A DNA stretch of 19,456 nucleotides from Pseudomonadota bacterium. GTDB lineage: Bacteria > Pseudomonadota > Alphaproteobacteria > Sphingomonadales > Sphingomonadaceae. The stretch lies in NCBI GenBank assembly GCA_023426225.1, contig JAFABD010000005.1:1-19456 (forward strand), in the 5' to 3' direction. Numbering within the stretch: position 1 is the stretch's first letter; the number at the start of each line of letters is the position of its first letter. Below the pieces are notes generated by a model. The model worked only from the letters and a program-made list of their open reading frames with translations, did no database searches and was not told the origin of the DNA. Positions 15,301 to 19,456 of the stretch are shown piece after piece. The translations under genes were made by a program, and so were the position numbers.

Positions 15301-15334
15301 GCGCCGCCAACGCACGCCGCGATCCGGATGCGGA

Positions 15335-15370
15335 AAAGGGTGCTCGACGAAAATCGTCGGCACCCTCTTG
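15335..15370 (+). terminator. Hairpin terminator after the UbiM-like gene
   Basis: AGGGTGC (15337-15343) and GCACCCT (15360-15366) enclose a second inner stem CGACGA/TCGTCG (15345-15350/15354-15359) with an AAA loop. The helix is about 13 bp with one unpaired T, followed by CTTGTGT. Confidence 0.75.
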
Positions 15371-15381
15371 TGTGATCCGTT

Positions 15382-15397
15382 TCAAGATATATCTTGA
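15382..15397. promoter_or_regulatory. Perfect 16-bp palindrome, candidate PadR operator
   Basis: TCAAGATATATCTTGA is a perfect palindrome 29 bp before the PadR start codon and probably overlaps the -10 region. A second inverted repeat, GAGCG/CGCTC (15396-15415), follows. PadR-type repressors commonly bind short AT-rich dyads in their own promoter, so autoregulation is likely but not shown. Confidence 0.65.
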
Positions 15398-15426
15398 GCG
15401 CATCAAGAATCGCTCAAGAGGCATTT

Positions 15427-16071
15427 ATGCATAGTTTTATCAAGGGTGCCGACTGCCGGCACGGCATGGCTGCGATGATGTTCGGCGGTCGCGGGCATCG
15501 TGGCGGCTGGGGCGGCGGCTGGGATCGCGGCTGGGGCGGCAGTCCCTTTGGCGGCGGTTTCCCGGGAGACGGCGGTCGCGGCGGTCGCGGGCATGGCGGT
15601 CGCGGCCGGCGGATGTTCGAGGGCAGCGAGCTGCGCCTCATCCTTCTCCATCTCCTCGCCGAACAGCCGCGTCACGGCTATGACCTGATCCGCGAGATCG
15701 AGGCGCGCAGCAACGGTGCCTATGCGCCCAGCCCGGGCGTGGTCTATCCGACGCTCACGATGCTCGCCGACATGGGGCTGATCGCCGAGGCCGATACCGG
15801 CGGCGCGCGCAAGACCTATGCGATCACGGCCGAGGGCGAGGCGGAACTCGCCCAGTCCGCGGCCACCGTCGCGGCACTGGTCGAACGCCTCGGCCAGCTC
15901 GGCGAGGCGCAGGCGCGCAACGATGCCGGGCCGGTGCGCCGCGCGCTCGGCAACCTGCGCACGGTGCTGCACGAACGGCTCCACCGCGACGACAGCGATG
16001 CAGAGACGCAGCACGCGATCGCCGAAATCCTCGACGACGCGGCCCGGCGGATCGAGCGGCTCGACGGCTGA
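15427..16071 (+). CDS. PadR family transcriptional regulator with Gly/Arg-rich N-terminal tail
   Basis: Encodes 214 residues from ATG 15427, preceded by CAAGAGG. A start at TTG 15394 is possible but would overlap the palindrome. The winged-helix PadR domain spans about 67-142 (LRLILLHLLAEQPRHGYDLI, then PSPGVVYPTLTMLADMGLI, then RKTYAITAEGEAEL). It is followed by a helical C-terminal dimerisation region (143-214). Residues 19-62 are an unusual tail of Gly, Arg and Trp with GGRGHRGGWGGGW-type repeats, probably disordered; C10, H12 and several Met lie before it. PadR proteins are usually repressors released by small molecules. The DUF2218 gene follows at 83 bp on the same strand and is the likely co-regulated partner. 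The family call is secure; the inducer is unknown. Confidence 0.93.
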   Translation: MHSFIKGADCRHGMAAMMFGGRGHRGGWGGGWDRGWGGSPFGGGFPGDGGRGGRGHGGRGRRMFEGSELRLILLHLLAEQPRHGYDLIREIEARSNGAYAPSPGVVYPTLTMLADMGLIAEADTGGARKTYAITAEGEAELAQSAATVAALVERLGQLGEAQARNDAGPVRRALGNLRTVLHERLHRDDSDAETQHAIAEILDDAARRIERLDG

Positions 16072-16154
16072 TCCGACCTGCACGGTGGCGGCAGGGCCTT
16101 GTCCCGGCCGCCATCCCCGCCACATTGCCGTCGACGCCCTGTACGGAGCCGAGC

Positions 16155-16496
16155 ATGACCGAAAGCGTTCCCGATCCCGCGGTTGCAGCCGCCGCCACCG
16201 CGCGCGTGCCCACTTCCAGCGCCAGCCGCTATCTCCAGCAATTGTGCAAACACTGGTCGCACAATCTCGCGGTGCGCTTCACGCCCGAACAGGGCGAGGT
16301 CGTGTTCCCGCGTGAGGGGCGTGCCGGCATTTTCCCGGAGGACGCGACCGTCACCTTCGTCGCCGAGCCCGAAGCGCTGGTCGTCCGCATCGCCGCGAGC
16401 ACGCCCGCGCAATGCGCCGCGCTTCAGGATGTGGTGGCGCGCCACCTCGATCGCTTTGCCTTTCGCGAGGCGCCGCTGGCGTTCGACTGGCGCTGA
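16155..16496 (+). CDS. DUF2218 domain protein
   Basis: Encodes 113 residues, ATG at 16155 with GGAG upstream. The single domain covers almost the whole protein, with the family pattern ATARVPTSSASRYLQQLCKHW, then FTPEQGEVVFP, then LVVRIAASTP and a C-terminal helix LQDVVARHLDRFAF. No signal peptide or membrane segment, so it is probably cytosolic. Function is unknown. Linkage to a PadR-type regulator suggests both respond to the same signal. It converges on the glycosyltransferase gene with only 12 bp between stops. Confidence 0.88.
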   Translation: MTESVPDPAVAAAATARVPTSSASRYLQQLCKHWSHNLAVRFTPEQGEVVFPREGRAGIFPEDATVTFVAEPEALVVRIAASTPAQCAALQDVVARHLDRFAFREAPLAFDWR

Positions 16497-16508
16497 GCCG
16501 CCGGTGCG

Positions 16509-17663
16509 TCAGTCGCCCGCGCGGGCGCGCGCCAGCTCCAGATAGGCGTCGAGTACCGCCTGGTTCGCGGTCTCCCACACATAACCCGCCGCGCGGGCGC
16601 GTCCGGCCAGGCTGAAACGGTGGCGCAGCGCCGGGTCGCGCACCAGCGTCTCGATCGCGTCGGCATAGCCCGCGACGTCGGTGGGATCGACCAGAAAGCC
16701 CGTCACGCCCTGTTCGATCAGGTCGACGGCACCCGTCGCGCGTGCGGCGACGACGGGAACGCCTGCCGCCATGCTCTCGGTGGTGACGTTGCCGAACGTC
16801 TCGGTGACTGAGGGGTTGAAGAACACGTCCATCGACGCGACCGCCCGACCCAGGTCGTCGCCCGACTGGAAACCGGCAAAGATCGCTTCGGGTGCCTGCT
16901 CGGCGAACCATTGCTCGGCGGGGCCCTTGCCGATCACCAGCACCTTGTGCGGCACGCCGCGACGGCGAAGCTCGGCGACCACCTCGGCAAAGATGTCGAG
17001 GCCCTTTTCCTTCACCAGCCGGCCCAGAAAGCCCAGCGCGACCGCGTCGTCGGGGATGCCCAGCCCGCGCCGCCATTCCAGGCTGCGCCGGTCGGGGCGG
17101 AAACGGTGATGGTCGATCCCGCGCGACCAGATCGTCATCGGCGCGGTGACGCCCCAGCTGCGCAGCAGGTCGACCATGCTCTGCGACGGCGGCATCACCC
17201 GGTCGAACCGGTTGTAGAAGCGCTTCTGGATGCCGATGATCAGCGGCTCGAGAAAGCCGACGCGGTAATAGCGGAAATAGGTTTCGAAGCGCGTGTGGAC
17301 CGATGCCACCGCGGGGACGCCGTGCCGGTGCGCCCATTTGACCGCGGCATGGCCCAGGAATTCGGGCGCCGAGCAATGGACGATGTTGGGCGCAAACGCC
17401 TCGAGGTCGCGGCGCACGCGCGCGGGGAGCCCGCGCGCGAGCCGGTATTCGTCGCGCCCCGCGGGCAGCGGCACCGACGGCACGTCGACCAGATCGCCGG
17501 TCGGCGCGAAGGCGGGGGTCGCCGTCGTCGGCGAATAGACGCGCAGCGTCACGCCCGCCGCCAGCAGGTGCGCGGCGAGCAGGTTCAGCGCCTGGTTGGC
17601 GCCGTCGCGGACATAGTTATAGTTGCCGCTGAAAAGGGCGACACGGAGGTCGGAGGCGTTCAT
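16509..17663 (-). CDS. GT4-type glycosyltransferase (MgtA/SqdX-like)
   Basis: Encodes 384 residues with a GT-B fold. The N-terminal acceptor domain begins VALFSGNYNYVRDGANQAL. The C-terminal donor domain contains LGFLGRLVKEKGLDIF (209-224), VLVIGKGP and the retaining E-x7-E motif E288...E296 in SVTETFGNVTTESMAAG. The TETFGNV(T/x)xE context resembles lipid glycosyltransferases such as GDP-mannose-dependent MgtA and SqdX. A role in glycolipid or envelope glycan assembly at the cytoplasmic face is therefore plausible; sugar donor and acceptor are not readable. The ATG at 17663 has no strong Shine-Dalgarno. It is transcribed away from radA and stands alone. Confidence 0.9.
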   Translation of the reverse strand: MNASDLRVALFSGNYNYVRDGANQALNLLAAHLLAAGVTLRVYSPTTATPAFAPTGDLVDVPSVPLPAGRDEYRLARGLPARVRRDLEAFAPNIVHCSAPEFLGHAAVKWAHRHGVPAVASVHTRFETYFRYYRVGFLEPLIIGIQKRFYNRFDRVMPPSQSMVDLLRSWGVTAPMTIWSRGIDHHRFRPDRRSLEWRRGLGIPDDAVALGFLGRLVKEKGLDIFAEVVAELRRRGVPHKVLVIGKGPAEQWFAEQAPEAIFAGFQSGDDLGRAVASMDVFFNPSVTETFGNVTTESMAAGVPVVAARATGAVDLIEQGVTGFLVDPTDVAGYADAIETLVRDPALRHRFSLAGRARAAGYVWETANQAVLDAYLELARARAGD

Positions 17664-17806
17664 CGCACCGTGCGCATAGCCGGGGCGGGCAGGGGCGGCA
17701 ACCGGGGGAAGCGCCCGATTGGAGGCGCGGCGCCCCCGCCATGCCGCATCGGATGCGATGCGCTTGTCTGTTCCCTTTTCGTTTCGCCTGGGCTAGCCTT
17801 GCCGCC
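17664..17806. promoter_or_regulatory. Divergent spacer between the glycosyltransferase gene and radA
   Basis: This 143-bp spacer contains a perfect palindrome CGCATC-G-GATGCG (17745-17757). It also contains GTTC-N7-GTTT (17770-17784), one mismatch from the alphaproteobacterial LexA box GTTC-N7-GTTC, 23 bp before the radA start. Both are candidates only. Confidence 0.35.
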
Positions 17807-19183
17807 ATGGCAAAGCCCCAGAAGCGCTATGTGTGTCAGGTCTGCGGATCGGTCTCGTCCAAATGGGCGGGGCAATGCGGCGATTGCGGCGAATGGAACA
17901 CGATGGTCGAGGATGCGGGGGCCGTCGCGCCCACGCCCTTTCAGGCGCGCCACAATCTCCAGTCGGGCGGTCGCACGATCCAGCTCAGCGGGCTCGACGC
18001 CGAAATCCCGCTCCCCGAACGCATGGCGACGGGGATCGCCGAACTCGATCGCGCGCTCGGCGGCGGTTTCGTCGAGGCGTCGGCGACGCTGATCGGCGGC
18101 GATCCGGGCATCGGCAAGTCCACGCTGCTGCTCCAGGCCGCGGCACGGCTCGCCGCGGCGGGGCGCAGCGTCGCCTATGTCTCGGGCGAGGAGGCGGCGG
18201 ATCAGGTCCGGCTGCGCGCGCGCCGGCTGGGGCTGGGGCAGGCGCCGGTCCAGCTCGCGGCCGCGACCTCGGTGCGTGACATCCTCACCACGCTCGGTGC
18301 GGGGACGCCGCCCGACCTGCTCATCATCGATTCGATCCAGACGATGCATTCCGACCTGATCGAAGGTGCGCCGGGCACCGTCAGCCAGGTGCGCGCCGCG
18401 TCGGGCGAACTGATCCGCTTTGCCAAGGAACGCGGCACGGCGCTCGTGCTTGTCGGCCATGTCACCAAGGACGGCAGCATCGCCGGGCCGCGCGTGCTCG
18501 AGCATATGGTCGACACCGTGCTCGCGTTCGAGGGCGAGCGCAGCCATCTGTACCGCATCCTGCGCGCGGTGAAGAACCGCTTCGGCGGCACCGACGAGAT
18601 CGGCGTGTTCGCGATGCACACCGACGGCCTCACCGAAGTCGGCAATCCCTCGTCGCTGTTCCTCACCCAGCGCGACGAGAATGTCAGCGGCACCGTCGTC
18701 TTTCCCGCGCTCGAGGGTACGCGGCCCGTGCTGGTCGAGGTGCAGGCGCTCACCGTCCGGCTCGCCAGCGGCGCGACCCCCCGCCGCGCGGTGGTCGGCT
18801 GGGATTCGGGGCGGCTCGCGATGATCCTCGCGGTGCTCGAGGCGCGATGCGGGCTCAGCTTCTCGGCGTGCGAGGTCTATCTCAACATCGCCGGCGGTTA
18901 TCGCGTCCAGGATCCCGCCGCCGATCTCGCGGTCGCGGCGGCGCTCGTCTCGGCACTGTCGGAGCGGCCGGTGCCCACCGACGCGGTGGCGTTCGGCGAG
19001 GTTGCGTTGTCGGGCGAGGTGCGCCCCGTCGCGCATGGCGCGCTGCGCTGTCGCGAGGCGGCGAAGCTCGGTTTCGCGCGCGCGCTCGGCCCGTCGGCCC
19101 AGGCGGCCGAATCGGGCGGGCTGGCGCTGTCGGGGTTCCGCTCGCTCGGCGCGTTCGTCGATCATCTGCTCGGCCGCGGCTGA
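17807..19183 (+). CDS. radA: DNA repair protein RadA (Sms)
   Basis: Encodes 458 residues, the usual RadA length. RadA is a hexameric RecA-like helicase that drives branch migration of recombination intermediates. Domains in order: a four-cysteine zinc finger C10, C13, C24, C27 (YVCQVCGSVSSKWAGQCGDC); a RecA-like ATPase with Walker A GGDPGIGKST (97-106) and Walker B LLIIDSIQTM; the diagnostic KNRFG motif (256-260); and a C-terminal Lon-like domain without protease function (about 270-455). The start MAKPQKRY at 17807 fits the family, and the longer upstream frame has no support. cvpA follows 75 bp downstream on the same strand. Nothing is missing or broken. Confidence 0.98.
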   Translation: MAKPQKRYVCQVCGSVSSKWAGQCGDCGEWNTMVEDAGAVAPTPFQARHNLQSGGRTIQLSGLDAEIPLPERMATGIAELDRALGGGFVEASATLIGGDPGIGKSTLLLQAAARLAAAGRSVAYVSGEEAADQVRLRARRLGLGQAPVQLAAATSVRDILTTLGAGTPPDLLIIDSIQTMHSDLIEGAPGTVSQVRAASGELIRFAKERGTALVLVGHVTKDGSIAGPRVLEHMVDTVLAFEGERSHLYRILRAVKNRFGGTDEIGVFAMHTDGLTEVGNPSSLFLTQRDENVSGTVVFPALEGTRPVLVEVQALTVRLASGATPRRAVVGWDSGRLAMILAVLEARCGLSFSACEVYLNIAGGYRVQDPAADLAVAAALVSALSERPVPTDAVAFGEVALSGEVRPVAHGALRCREAAKLGFARALGPSAQAAESGGLALSGFRSLGAFVDHLLGRG

Positions 19184-19258
19184 GCCCGTGCGGCGCATCC
19201 GCGGGCACCCTTTCGCGGGCGCGCCCGGCTCGGCTATAGGCGCCCGCGGGAGATGCGA

Positions 19259-19456
19259 ATGACGCTTACCGGACTCGACATCATCGTGCTCATCGCGATC
19301 GGCGCCGCTGCAGTGATGGGCTTTCTGCGCGGTTTCGTGGCCGAGGTGCTGTCGCTGCTCGCCTGGCTGCTCGTCGTGATGGCGCTCAAGCTCTTCCACA
19401 CGCCGCTGGCCGAGGTGCTGAGCGGCGTCGTCGGCACGGTCCAGGGGGGCGCGGTG
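19259..19456 (+). CDS. cvpA: CvpA family membrane protein (N-terminal part, 3' end outside window)
   Basis: The first 66 residues are visible from ATG 19259, which has GGGAG 6 nt upstream; the ATG at 19253 is too close to that site. The sequence LTGLDIIVLIAIGAAAVMGF followed by LRGFVAEVLSLLAWLLVVMA is the typical CvpA start, with two membrane helices and the conserved G-x-x-RG-F segment. CvpA is an inner-membrane protein linked to colicin V production and envelope stress in enterobacteria, and it commonly sits before purF; that neighbour would be outside the window. Confidence 0.9.
   Translation, partial: MTLTGLDIIVLIAIGAAAVMGFLRGFVAEVLSLLAWLLVVMALKLFHTPLAEVLSGVVGTVQGGAV

Noticed and set aside
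17660..19399. 579-codon minus-strand frame opposite radA
   Set aside because: Antisense of radA with shadow composition.
1..19456. CRISPR array, insertion sequence or prophage genes
   Set aside because: No regularly spaced repeats, transposase, integrase or phage structural motifs were seen in any frame.

Overview
The window is high-GC, densely coded bacterial chromosome. It most likely comes from an alphaproteobacterium of the Sphingomonadales. The reasons are a large TonB-dependent receptor with an EEIIVTGTR-type TonB box, a UbiM-like ubiquinone hydroxylase, a radA-cvpA pair, a PadR regulator next to a DUF2218 gene, and overall codon and GC style. The organism assignment is inference; nothing in the window proves the genus. 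No insertion sequence, prophage or CRISPR array is visible.

Layout. (1) 2-616 is the 3' end of a HlyD-type membrane fusion protein of a type I secretion system. (2) 624-5863 is a divergent cluster. On the minus strand lie an M24 (creatinase/prolidase-fold) protein and a LysR-type regulator; on the plus strand lie an exported metal-dependent amidohydrolase and a DctA-like dicarboxylate symporter joined by an ATGA overlap. (3) 5864-6370 is about 500 bp of non-coding DNA with several strong hairpins. (4) 6371-11284 holds a TauE/SafE permease, an aminotransferase with a twin-arginine-like signal, and a TonB-dependent receptor that ends in a textbook terminator. (5) 11330-11625 is non-coding with further hairpins, followed by tRNA-Thr(UGU) on the minus strand. 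(6) Minus-strand DUF429 and rarA lie upstream of that tRNA, and a UbiM-like monooxygenase diverges from rarA. (7) A PadR regulator with a Gly-rich tail and a perfect palindromic candidate operator is followed by a DUF2218 gene. (8) A GT4 glycosyltransferase (minus) lies divergent from radA (plus), and radA is followed by the start of cvpA.

How they may work together. Regions 2 and 4 look like a nutrient-acquisition block: outer-membrane uptake (TonB receptor), envelope or periplasmic processing (signal-bearing amidohydrolase and possibly Tat-exported transaminase), inner-membrane transport (DctA, TauE), a creatinase-fold enzyme inside the cell, and a LysR regulator. The substrate cannot be read from sequence; a small peptide, acyl-amino-acid or other amino compound is the reasonable guess. 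The most unusual details are a LysR protein with two successive N-terminal HTH domains, an M24 protein that by eye has lost four of five metal ligands, and an apparently exported HisC-like aminotransferase. The rest is housekeeping: DNA repair and replication-fork maintenance (rarA, radA), ubiquinone synthesis and lipid or envelope glycosylation.
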